Shown one piece after another: positions 12,601 to 24,600 of a stretch of 64,000 nucleotides of DNA (position 1 is the first letter of the stretch; each line of letters begins with the position of its first letter). The stretch is from Phoronis australis (taxonomy: Eukaryota > Phoronida > Phoronidae): NCBI GenBank assembly GCA_002633005.1, contig NMRA01000266.1, positions 460,971-524,970 on the forward strand, given 5' to 3'. Both the position numbers and the translations under genes were made by a program. The notes beneath the pieces were generated by a model that searched no databases, was not told where the DNA came from, and saw nothing but the letters and a program-made list of their open reading frames with translations.

Positions 12601-15600
12601 AACAGTGAAGGTTGAGGAAGATTTGATGGTGGAACCCACTAAAAGTGTCGACCCTGTTGACTCAGCGCAAAGCAATGAATTGGTGTGTGCGACAACACCC
12701 TCCGCTGCTTCAGCACAATTCAACCCAAAAATGGAAAGTGCGCATAAGTCGACTGAGTCTTGGCTTATTTCCAACGACCGCCGTTTTCGTCAGGAAGATT
12801 TCCAGGTCAAGAAGAGTGCGGTGACTGCACGGTTGACAGCCAAGAGGACGCACAGTCAGACGAGAGCAACAAAGGAGGATGGGAAGAAGGTTGTGGACAC
12901 GTCTGCTAGTAAGAAAATCAAAGCTTCTGTTGAGGAGACAGACGTAAAAGACAGATCTCTGACGAGAACACAGAAGCTGAGAATTCAAGGTAGCTCATGC
13001 GATTATGCTCATCTATCAATTCTTTTCTACCGTAAATTTTATTTAACGTTTAGTCTTGCTATTAGTTGTTGAAAATTATTTGTTCGCTACAGTCTGTTTC
13101 TGTGTCAGTTTCTATAAAGTTCTGCATTTTGCTACAACTCTGTTGTCTGATGTGACGGCTCAGTTTTCAAATATTAAGTGATGACTTTATTCAGTTGTTT
13201 AGAAGAGCAATATCTTGAAAAAACCTCTGGATTTCTTTTCCCAAGGCTTTTCCCGTTTCCCTTTGACGCCTCTTCCATTGTCCCAATGAAAAAATGTGTG
13301 CTAATGAATTTAATATTTCAATTTAACAGCCGCTGGAGGCAGCATCAAGTCGGCTGCCAAGACTGAAAAAGCCAGCAAAAAGAAAGCAGCTGTGAAGGGC
13401 GTGGCCCAGTCAAGGCTGCTACTGAATAGGAAGGCTAACACGGGTAATGGAGGTTTGATGTTTCTTATTTACGATACTCGTATGGTTTGAGGTTTTGGTG
13501 CATTCCCTAGGCTTATGAGTAATTCTATGATTACACTAAGTTAAGAATCTTAGTTTTAGATTGTGGGATAGGTTTGCTGACATTTTGTCTTTATTTAAAC
13601 TACATTTCCTCCCAGNCTCTGGATTTCTTTTCCCAAGGCTTTTCCCGTTTCCCTTTGACGCCTCTTCCATTGTCCCAATGAAAAAAATGTGTGCTAATGA
13701 ATTTAATATTTCAATTTAACAGCCGCTGGAGGCAGCATCAAGTCGGCTGCCAAGACTGAAAAAGCCAGCAAGAAGAAAGCGGCTGTGAAGGGCGTGGCCC
13801 AGTCAAGGCTGCTACTGAATAGGAAGGCTAACACGGGTAATGGAGGTTTGATGTTTCTTATTTACGATACTCGTATGGTTTGAGGTTTTGGTGCATTCCC
13901 TAGGCTTATGAGTAATTCTATGATTACACTAAGTTAAGAATCTTAGTTTTAGATTGTGGGATAGGTTTGCTGACATTTTGTCTTTATTTAAACTACATTT
14001 CCTCCCAGTGTTGTTGGCAACAAATAAAATTCAATATGTGTCGTCTGCTCACGTAAAACCATTTTTCCGGAACTATTAGCGATTTGAGGCTCTATTGGGG
14101 TAAGTGAACCTTAAAATTCAAAATGGCGCGTGTACACGTAGCGTGTGACTTGAACTGGTAACACATTATGTGACTGATTTGTGAAAGGTCAAGGTTGAAT
14201 TTCTTTTTATAAACAGCTGAATGGAAAAATGCAGCTTTGTGTGGGAAAAGGTCATAGGTCATACTTGTCACAACTCACTTCCTAGTCATATTCATACAAT
14301 AGTTCACGCATACACGTTGCAGCCCTACCCAAACATCCGATGCCGTTTGCCTCCAAGAATATATATTACGACGAACGGTGGATCGAGAAGCAAGACCGTG
14401 GCTTCACCAAGTGGCTGAACTTTGTACTCACCCCTCAAGATCTTGACATGTGCATGACAGCACACAAACCTACTAAGAGTATGTTACACTTGAGTATAGT
14501 CTTGTTGAGTTTTTGAAATTTCAAAATTCATGCAGTTTAAAGAAACTAGTTTTATATGACCCAAGGCTGTAGTGATCAATGTCGGACTGGTCACTTAGTG
14601 GCAGCACCTCTTTAGGACTAGTTTTAACCTTCGAGACTGATTTACTTTCAAGACTTTCAAGCTTGTGAGGGTAAACAATCATTTTGCTCAATGTTGGAGC
14701 TTCTGCTAAATTTCAGAAATAGGTAATATTGGCCATATCAAATTCACAAATTACGATCAATGGCAAGCGATCATTCACCTGGAGGTTAAACACTATAGGA
14801 GCTCATGAAAACTTGCCTACTCAGTGACGATTTACAACAATTTTATCAACTGCCAATCTGGCTTTAGGCTGTTGAGTGTGAGAAATATCAAGATGAATGC
14901 CAAAATCACCCACATCGCAATCTTCAGGATCAGGAAAATTGTATTTCATTATTACAAAGTTTAGTGACTGTCCAAAATTGGAGAATTTCACCGTATTTGT
15001 GCAATTTTGTGGAGTCTGAATTAAGCACAGCTTAGTTATTTGTGTTGACTATGGCAACTTATCGACGCACTAAAATTGAAAGGTCATGTAGTAATGCTAT
15101 ACTCTACAGACATTGTCCGTCTTTTATTAACTGGTATTGTCAACCCTTGCAGTCGATGCTGGATCTCTGTCCATCGAATGTGGTCGCACGGACACCACAT
15201 TAGCGCCCTCTAAGGAGACCCTGTCATTCCGCGCTTACTCAGCACGCCGCAGCATGAACCGCCTGCGCCGCGCCGCCTGCAAGCTCTTCCAGTCTGAGCC
15301 GGTGGTACGCGTAGTACAACGAGTTGAGGCGGAGGTAGACGTAGGAAGATTGAGCGTGAGACGGGACAGAAAGCTAAGAGCTGACTTGGGTGAGTTGGAA
15401 TGACTAGTTGTAATGTTTTCATTTTCTGGTTAAAAATGTGAGTTGGCTCCAAATACACCAGTTTCAGTTGGGAATCACGATAAACAGGGCTTGGAATTTT
15501 CTGCGGAAACACGGATTTCCGCATTTTTCAAATGTTCTGTCCACGCATTTTATTATATTTCCGCGTTAAAAAAAAATCGGATTTGATATAAAATTTCCGA

Positions 15601-18600
15601 GGCAAATTCCTTTCTTACCGCGGCGTTGCAGACGACGTTCACCTCGAAAAGCGGAAGTTGCTCTTTATTTTTCGGAGGAACGTAAATTGTCAACATTGCC
15701 GGGGCATCTGGGATAGCGTGGTGGGATTTTCAATGGCGTCTCGTGTTATTGTAAACCGCGGCGACAAATACTACGGCTCTGCAGCCAAAAATGTGTGGGT
15801 TGGGAGTGGACGGACGAGCTAAAAGGACGCAGACGCATGCTACTGATGGTGGTAACATTTTTTTTTTAATCCCGATTCTTGGCGAAAAATTCATATCGAC
15901 TATTTCAAGGCTTGGTAGCGCGCACGTTTTGGACCGTAAAAGTTTCCGCGTTTTTTGTCATTGGTCATTCCAAGCCCTGGATAAAACAAGCACAGTGGTA
16001 AGACAGTCACATATCTTCAATATGGCTATACCTCTACATACCCTGAGTATGGTTGGACCTCTGTGTTCCCTGAATGCGTTTTGTCGATACATTATGTAAT
16101 TAAAACTCTACAAGACCCTACAAAGAATTTTGTTTTCCAATTATAGTCTGTGAAATTTTCTATCTGTGACTAACTAGCCGTGTATTGTGTGCATTCAGAC
16201 AATGTTTTATTTGACTATTATGAAAAACCTTGCTGGCATAGCTGCAAATGAGTGGCCCTTAACCTGTGTCAGTAATTAGGGTTACCCGATTCGTTTGCAA
16301 ATGTGCATGCTCAGGCATAAGTCCAATGCCCCGTCATTAACCTAGATATGTCCTTCAGATACACGCTACCCTGGTTTGATTGCACCTCATTGACCAGACT
16401 TTCAATTTCCTGTTACCAGTAAGTTACTGGTTCGACGACCATTTTTGGTCCGGCCTTTATTGCTGATATGGAACCAGTTTGATGCCTGTTCTTCAGTGGG
16501 GAAAACTGGTTCTCTACCAGTCAAAGTTCGTACTTTTGCAGATGGATTTAGATGTTTTTCCTGGTGCCGCTATTGGTTTTTCGTTGAAATACCTTGTATG
16601 TATGGCGACTGAACGTTTTTAATTCTTAACCCTCCATTTCCCCGTTACTCTCTGCAGGTATCAAGCAGGCCCTGTTGGACATGATCCTGTCATACAATCC
16701 ACTCTGGCTGCGCATTGGTTTAGAGGTAACTTGATGCTTGGACTGTTTAGTGAGGATTGCATTGGCATTTTCTTAGCCTGTACCTCTTGGAATTTTAGCC
16801 CTGCATGAGAAAAGTATTATTTTGGAATAATTTGTCTTATTCTATAAAGATATGTAAATGGTCAGAAGTTGCAGGCCATAAATTGCAAATCAAAGTATCT
16901 ATCTCTTATTTTATGCATATTTTCCGATACGGACACTTGTTTGTGTTAGTTTCGTTCAATAACAAAGCCTTGTTGAATCATTATTGCCACTTTCACCTCA
17001 GACCATATAATGGTGAGCTACTGCCTGTTTAGTCCAACAAAGCCTTGCTGAATCATAGTATTGCCACTTTCACCTTCAGACCATATATGGTGAACTACTG
17101 CCTGTTCAATCCAACATGGACGTGGTCGGAATCTCCAGGTTTATTCTCACGCGTCTCCTAGGCAACCCTGACATCGCAGCTTCCTACGCCCATCCCACAG
17201 TGCCGCACTCGTACAAAGATGGTGAGCGTCGTCATTTCGATACCGTGTTTTTGTTCAGCTATTTCATGATGGTCTCCCATGGAAACGGAAATTTGTTTGG
17301 AGTTGTCAGTTATACAGGGCTTTGAATTTTTCTCTTGTAAGAAGATTTCCTCTTCTTTGGTTTCAATTTCCTCTTATTTGATTTTCAGTTTCCTTCGTCT
17401 CTTTTTTATCATTATTTTCACTTTATTTATATAGAAGCATTTATTTCAGTTAAATTTTACAACACTAAAAGTATTTCTATCACACAAGCCTTTTTATTTG
17501 TGGAACGATGCATCACCTGGAAAATTTTCCTCTTTTTGTCATTGGTCATTCCTAGCCATGGCTGTATTGGTGCTGCTTACTTGGACACTTTTATTGGTGA
17601 GACTGAACAATCACTTTCAGGAGTCCTGCATTTTGAGAACCAGTTTCTGCTACTGAATAGCAGGCATTAAACTGGTCCTCAAAACAGGCACCCCTGCGAC
17701 GTGTACTGTTCAACATTTACGTGAAGTACGTGCATACAGTCGGTGTGTTGTCATTTATCAGCAGGAACAATAGATTTTGCTGAGATTGTGCTAATCTGCA
17801 CACTCGATCCACAACATATTGTTTCCACTGTCTCATTTCAACAGCTGCTTAAATAGCCAGGGTGGAGTTCATAGCTGTCTCGTAACTAGAAAAATCAAGC
17901 CAAAATCACATGTTCTCATTTAAAATAAACGGCAAGATCTCGCAAAGTCTTGCTTTTCTCACAAGGTCCTAGCACTACTGAACTCTACCCTGTATTAGAC
18001 AGTGGCCTCACATTGTTACTACTCACTGACGTCTGCTCCCCAGGTTATGATGAGACTGTGGCCAGGTACACACTCAAGAAGTTCCTCATCCTTGTCTTCT
18101 TCCTCGACTCGGCCAAGCTGACGCGTCTCATCGACCACGACCCGTGTCTGTTCTGTAAGGACGCAGACTTTAAAGTAAGTTTCCGTTGGAAATGTTTTGT
18201 AGACCATCATGTGTGTTCAGTAGTATCGGTGCCTTTGACATTGCTTCGTCTGAGTATGTTTTGCAGTCATAATTATTTGTTTATTTACTGTTGTTTATGA
18301 AATAGAATGAAATAGTAGGGTTGGTTTCATGTTAACATTCACATCCTTCCAGTTGTTTATAATGTATACATGATTGTGTTGCGGTCTCATTTTTAACAAG
18401 TGAACACCTTTGATTTGCCTTGCCAATTTTATTCCTCCCAGAATTCCCCCGNCTACATGGGTTACGTGACCAGCCATCGGCAGACAGCGCTCGAGGAGTA
18501 CGACTTCGCCGTCACTAAACTAGCTGTGGACCTCCGCGACGGCATGAGACTGGCGTGAGTATTAGAACTGCTTTAGTTTGTCAAGTCTCTCCGCTGTAGT

Positions 18601-21600
18601 CTTCAAATGTTGACATACCTCACTCAGACTTCACTGCTATGTGGCTATTTTAACTAAATAGCGCCCTTACAGTCCTAGTGTTCTGCCATTTCATGATGTT
18701 AAGTGTCGCTAAATGCTGTTTTGCATTTTACAGGAAATTCACCTCTTTTAAGAGGATTTCCTCTTATTTTGGTTTCAATTTCTTCATTTTTGATTTCCAG
18801 TTTCCTTTTTTGATCATTTTTATCGTTATTTTGACATTTGACATGCAAAAAAATCACATTAAGTTAAATGTTTCAACACAAAAAATATTTCTAACACATA
18901 AGCTTATTTATTTGTAGAACGACTTATCAGGTGAGAAATTTCTCTGTTTGTGTCATGGGTCCGTCCAAGCCCTGATGTTATTAGATTTATTATAACACAA
19001 GATCTAATAAATGCTCCGTTTCCTCTTGCAGCCGTGTGGTGGAGCTATTGACTCATGACTGGACATTGTCCCGCAGTCTGCGAGTGCCCGCCATCAGTCG
19101 ATTACAAAAGATCCACAACGTGGATGTGGCCCTCAAGGCTCTCCAGGGTCGTGGCCTTGACCTCTCATTGGCCAAAGGTTAGGGTCAAGACTAGGGAATG
19201 GCTTTGTTTTGTTGCCAGTTGATCAGTACCAACTTGTTTATATTTATTCAATGTTTTGTTGCCTTTAAGTATCTAGATGCTTCAAAGATCAACAATGTCT
19301 TCCAAAGTTAGTGAAAGTTACTTTAACGTCTTTGAAAATGGTCGTGAGATGAATATTCCGAAATTGCTGTGCAAACGTTTTCTTGTGAAATGCTACAAAA
19401 ATAGTCGCTGAATAAGTTGGTTGCTGAGCAGTAGAGAAGGTATTGGAAGATGCAGAAGACTTTGAGACATTGTAGTTTTGGTATTTATGGACAAGGCATG
19501 GCCAAACTGATTCGTTGGAGAGTTGTTTTAGTTCTTTTATGTAAGAGAACATCATAATTCGATATCTGGCAGAATATCTGAAATTTGTAGCCTGTTCAGT
19601 GTTCAGTTATTGCAACGAGAAAACAAGAAGTCCATATTGTTTCTAGGTGGCGCAGTCACTGCCAAAGACATAGTGGATGGACACCGAGAGAAAACGCACA
19701 CACTGCTGTGGCAACTGATCTTTAACTTCCAAGTAAGAAAAACAGTAAAGATAAGAATTCCTCTGTTGTATCATTGTGGCATTATTTTTATTATTATTAT
19801 TATTATTATAATTATTATTATTATTTTGTTATTTATGTAATTTGTCCTTTTTCTGATGTATTGAGTGCATGTTTTTAACTTTCGTGTCATTCCTCTAGGT
19901 GGAGCTGATGCTGGATGTTAATCAACTTAAGGAGGAGATAAGTTTCCTGCAGTCTAGTCTGGACATCCAGCACCAGATGGAGACACTGTGCTCTGTGCCA
20001 AACTCTGGTCGACAACAGACTGACTGCCCTGACCTTTATTATCGCAGCAAGAAGCTGAGTCTCCTTCTGAAATGGTGTCAGTCTGTGTGTGCTTACTACA
20101 ACATGAAGGTATGACATCTGGTGGCAGAGGTCGATTGTCTTTTAAATTCTATTCTAATTTAGCACTGGTTGTCCTTATTGTTGATTAATGTCACTGAAAT
20201 TTTTCTCACTTCATTGCCTTGTAAAAATTGGCAATTCAAATCATAGGACGTCCACACAGTGGAAGTGTGGAATCAAGTGCCATACACATCACACCCAAAC
20301 TGCGTGTCAAACATAAACTCGCACAAGTCAAAATTAATATTTACCAGCAGAAATACCACTTTATGGAAATCAAGCCCTTCGAAAGAACTTATCCTCTCGA
20401 AAAATTCAATTTTTTACTTTTCTCTTGACACACTGCCATTTGCAATTTTTGACCTACTGATGAACTCATGACCTACTGATGAACTCATGACCTACTGATG
20501 AACTCTTGAACTAAAAGCATTCACTGGGCTCATTGGCTGGCATTACCTACTGATGAACTCATGACCTACTGATGAACTCATGACCTACTGATGAACTCAT
20601 GACCTACTGATGAACTCATGACCTACTGATGAACTCATGACCTACTAAAAGCATTTGGGTTATTGCATGACATTAGGTAAAAAGTTAGGGTAGAAGATGG
20701 CAGATGATTTGATTTGACGTTGTTAGAGGAAGGAAAAAAGAGACGAAATGTAACCAGACGATTGTTTGCAGTTTTTAATATCTGTTAAGGGAATTACATT
20801 TGATTAGTACTATTACACTGAAAGGGAATTTTCCTCCCATTGTTTTGGTTGAAAACCATGTCGCCAGGTGGTGAAGAGCCCTCTGGTGGACCCTCAGCTC
20901 TGTTTAAGAGCTGAATACTGGCTAGCCTGACAGGAAACGTCTGGCAGTGGAGTTACAGGGCTTGGAATTTTCCGCGGAAACGCAGATTTCCGCTTTTTTC
21001 AAATGTTCTGGCCGCGTATTTTATTACATTTCCGCGTAAAAAAATCGGATTTGATATAAAATTTCCGCGGCAAATTTGTTTCTAACCGCCACGTTGCCGA
21101 CGACTTTCACCTCGAAAAGTGGAAGTTGCTCTTTATGTTTCGGAGGAGCGTAAATTGTCAACATTGACGGGGCATCTGGGATTGCGTGGTAGATTTCCTG
21201 AATGGCGGCTCGTGTGATTGTAAACCACGGTGACAAATACTACGAATCTGGAGTCAAAAATGTGTGGAGGTGGGAGTGGCGGACGAGCCAAGACAGACGC
21301 AGACGCATGCTTCCGGAGGTGGTACCGTTTTTTGTTTTTTTGTCCTCTCGAACTTTATCGGCATGACCGACTTTTTCAAGGCTGGCATGCGCGCATGTTT
21401 CGGGCCGTAAAAATTTCCGCGTTTTTCGCCATTCGTCATTCCAAGCCCTGATCTAGAGAGTGCAGAGCTTGGACGTCCACGATGTTTTTACATTATTTTC
21501 ATAGTACGTGGCAGTTGTTCTTAATTCCTGTGCAATACAGTGCTGCCATCTTTGAAGTAGCAGGAATTGCAAAATAATTTCTTTCTGGGATCAAAATGAA

Positions 21601-24600
21601 AACTAGAGGCTTCACTTTCAAATTTCAGTGAAGTTTCAGACTGTTTCCCTGAAAGTGTTTGCACTGTTATCGTTCTCATACTGTCATTGTCCTGTTACAG
21701 ATTGACAACTTCACTGTTTCCTTCTCCGACGGTCGCGCCCTGTGTTACCTCCTCCACCACTACCACCCCTCCCTGCTGCCTCTGTCGGCCATATTTAAAC
21801 AGACAACTCAAACAATACCGGCCGCAGCAGACGATGCTGATGACTCTGGTGATGATAGTTTCAACAGTACATGGAAGATGGCATTCAGTCCCACCACTGG
21901 TAAACCTACGGAGTATCAACAGTTATTAGCCAATGAGAGAGAAAATTTCAAAGCCCTCTATGACAAGGTATGTACAACAGTTTTTAGTCTAAGAAGGTCC
22001 ATTCTCAGTGACGCCAAGAAAAAAGTTTTGAATTTGGCCACTTGTCATAAAACTAGTCTGAGCTTTTATCTTGCTGTGACTAGAATTGTCCTCTGGACTT
22101 GAAAGAAAACTGACAACTGATTGTTGCTTGGCAACAAACTCAGCGAGTTGTCTTGTTATGTGTCTCGAGTTAGTCTCGAGCAATAATGGCCTTTCTGGTT
22201 CCTACAAAGTCCAGAATCGCTTCTATTTTCTATTGTGGGTTGAGAACAAGTTGGGACCGGAAGTTTTGCATGATCTAAATCGAAACTAATAGTCACTTTG
22301 ACAGCGTGTCGGTTTATTACTACTATAAATTTGATAACAGCAAATCGTGTACATCATTTTTTAATTTCTCAGCTACACTTTGTGTTGACCTTTGAACTAT
22401 TGATCAAGCTAGTTTGTGCAAACAATGCTCCGATGTTGAAAACGTTAACTTTTCTCACAGTCACGTTTGCTTTTCTAAAACGACGTTGACTCGTTCTTGA
22501 CCTTTGTTTGAATTAAATTTAATGGCAATAAATCTGGAATTCTCCTGACAGACATATTACCGTGACAACTGAAATTTGACCGCCTTGGCGACCAACGTAT
22601 ACCTTGTCTTAAGGAAAAAACAACAACCAATCAGATCGTTTCAAGGCCATAAAGTCGTTTCTTGTCAAAACTTGGATTTTTTACTCAAAGCAAGTATTCG
22701 TTGCACCTTTTCATTTTTATCCTCAAGTCAATAAAAATGTGCAATCTAGTTCAATCATGATTAATTGACACCTAAGTCTTGATTAAAAATTTTATGTTTG
22801 TATGAACATAGCTCACGCTTAAATCAAAAATAAATTATTTTTCAATGATGACGTACTTTTTCTTCAATCAAACGCATATTGCATGTCAGTGGTCAAAAGC
22901 TTTCTTGCTTCTTACTATCAATAGAAAATTATCGTCTAGTTGTAAATAAGTTGTGTTTCATTCATAAACAAGTTTCTTTCCTGCAAATATCATAGCGCAC
23001 TGACATCAAGTGCTACTTCAGTGGTAAGTGTACGTCTAATGTTTTCTTAAAAAAGTCAATCTTTGATCATAAAAGTCAGAATTCAGTGTCATTGCCTTGT
23101 AGGTGTCCGAGCTTGGTGGCGTGCCTGTCATGGTCAAGTCATCAGACATGTGCGGCACGATCCCTGACGAGAAGGTGGTCATCACGTACGTGTCGTACCT
23201 GTGCGCACGCCTCCTTGACATCCGCGTCGAGACGCGTGCTGCACGTACCATACAGATGGCCTACAGGTGCCACCTAGTGAAGAAACGAAGAGAACAATTG
23301 AAGGTATGCAATCATCTCAGGGCATTGGGAGTGATGGTTATTGTTGGTTAAAGCAAGTCAGTGTTTGTTTTCACTAATTCTTTCATCTGTAATAAACACC
23401 TGCTTAGTGAATTATTGCATTTCCATATTTGACATCTTTTATCCGCTGTTGCTGATCCATCAAGAATTTCCTATGTCTTGAACTTGATGTATCATTCTGA
23501 TTTTCACTGACTTTTTCAAAGCCAACACTCTTTTTTTTAGGTTGAAAACGAAGCTGCCAAAATCCTGCAGAACGTTGCCCGAGCTTTCTTGGACAAATGC
23601 CAAAAAAGACGTAAGGAAAATGCCGCCATCTTGATCCAGTGCTGTTGGCGCCGTTCAGTTGCTCGACTTCGTGCGGAGAGGGTCAGAGTTCAGCAAGAAT
23701 ACGAAGAACAACTGGCGGCAGCTGTCAAGATTCAGTCACGTGTTAAAATGTTCTTAGCGCGACGCTCCTATCTAAAAGAAAAGGCTGCTGCTGTAAAAAT
23801 CCAGTCGTGGTGGCGGAGCTCACAGGCACGGGGGCGGTACAAGAGAATACAGGCGTCCACCATTGTGATTCAGAAGACGTTTCAGGCATGGTTTCAAGGT
23901 AGACAAGCTCGCGAGGAGTTTTTGAATCTGAGAAACGGCGTGTTGATGATTCAAAAAGTTTGGAGGGGTGTTCTGGCAAGGAAACATGTGGAAGGCTTGA
24001 AAAGGACCGCCCAGTTGTGTCGGGCAGCCATTCTGATTCAATCTTGGTACAGGATGTGCCAAGTGCGACGCAATTACCAAAATCTCAGATGCGGTGTTGT
24101 CAAAGCTCAGGCCCTGTGGCGAGCTAGAGTCAACAGTACAGCATTCCAGGTTCAAAGGCAGTCGGCTGTTTGCATACAGCGTTGGTATCGTAATGTGATT
24201 ATGTGTCGGCATCAGCGAAAACTGTATCTATCCATGCTCCATGACATCATCGTCGTCCAGTCACTGTGTAGAGGATGGCTTGAGCGCCGTCAGCTGCAGC
24301 GCTCCCATGTGGCAGCAACAGTCCTACAGTCTGCCTATCGGTGTGTGTTGGAAAGGAAAAGATACCAACAGCTTAGAATGGCTTGTGTGGTCATCCAGCG
24401 TCGCCTGAGAACGACCCTTCAGGCTAATACATGCCGTAACAGCTTTCTAGAGCAGAGGCGGGCTTGTATTACATTGCAAGCTCATGTGCGCTCTTGGCTC
24501 TGTCGAAGAAGGTTGTGTCGTCAACACGCGGCCGCTACTGTGATACAGTCTGTGTGCAGAATGCGCCTGGCTACGGCAAAGTATCAACAACTGAAGCATG

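Larger units (their letters stand above)
13225..14008. repeat. Near-identical ~391-bp duplication across a single N (probable unmerged haplotypes)
   Basis: The stretch 13225-13615 is repeated after the N at 13616 as 13617-14008, with a one-base homopolymer difference and two silent substitutions in the exon (AAA/AAG Lys, GCA/GCG Ala). Everything else, including deep intron, is the same. This is how allelic copies look when an assembler abuts them, so a biological tandem duplication is less likely. Confidence 0.85.

Noticed and set aside
20451-20646. CRISPR-like array of regular repeats
   Set aside because: It is a 19-bp head-to-tail minisatellite without spacers in an animal intron. The other repeat arrays also lack unique spacers.
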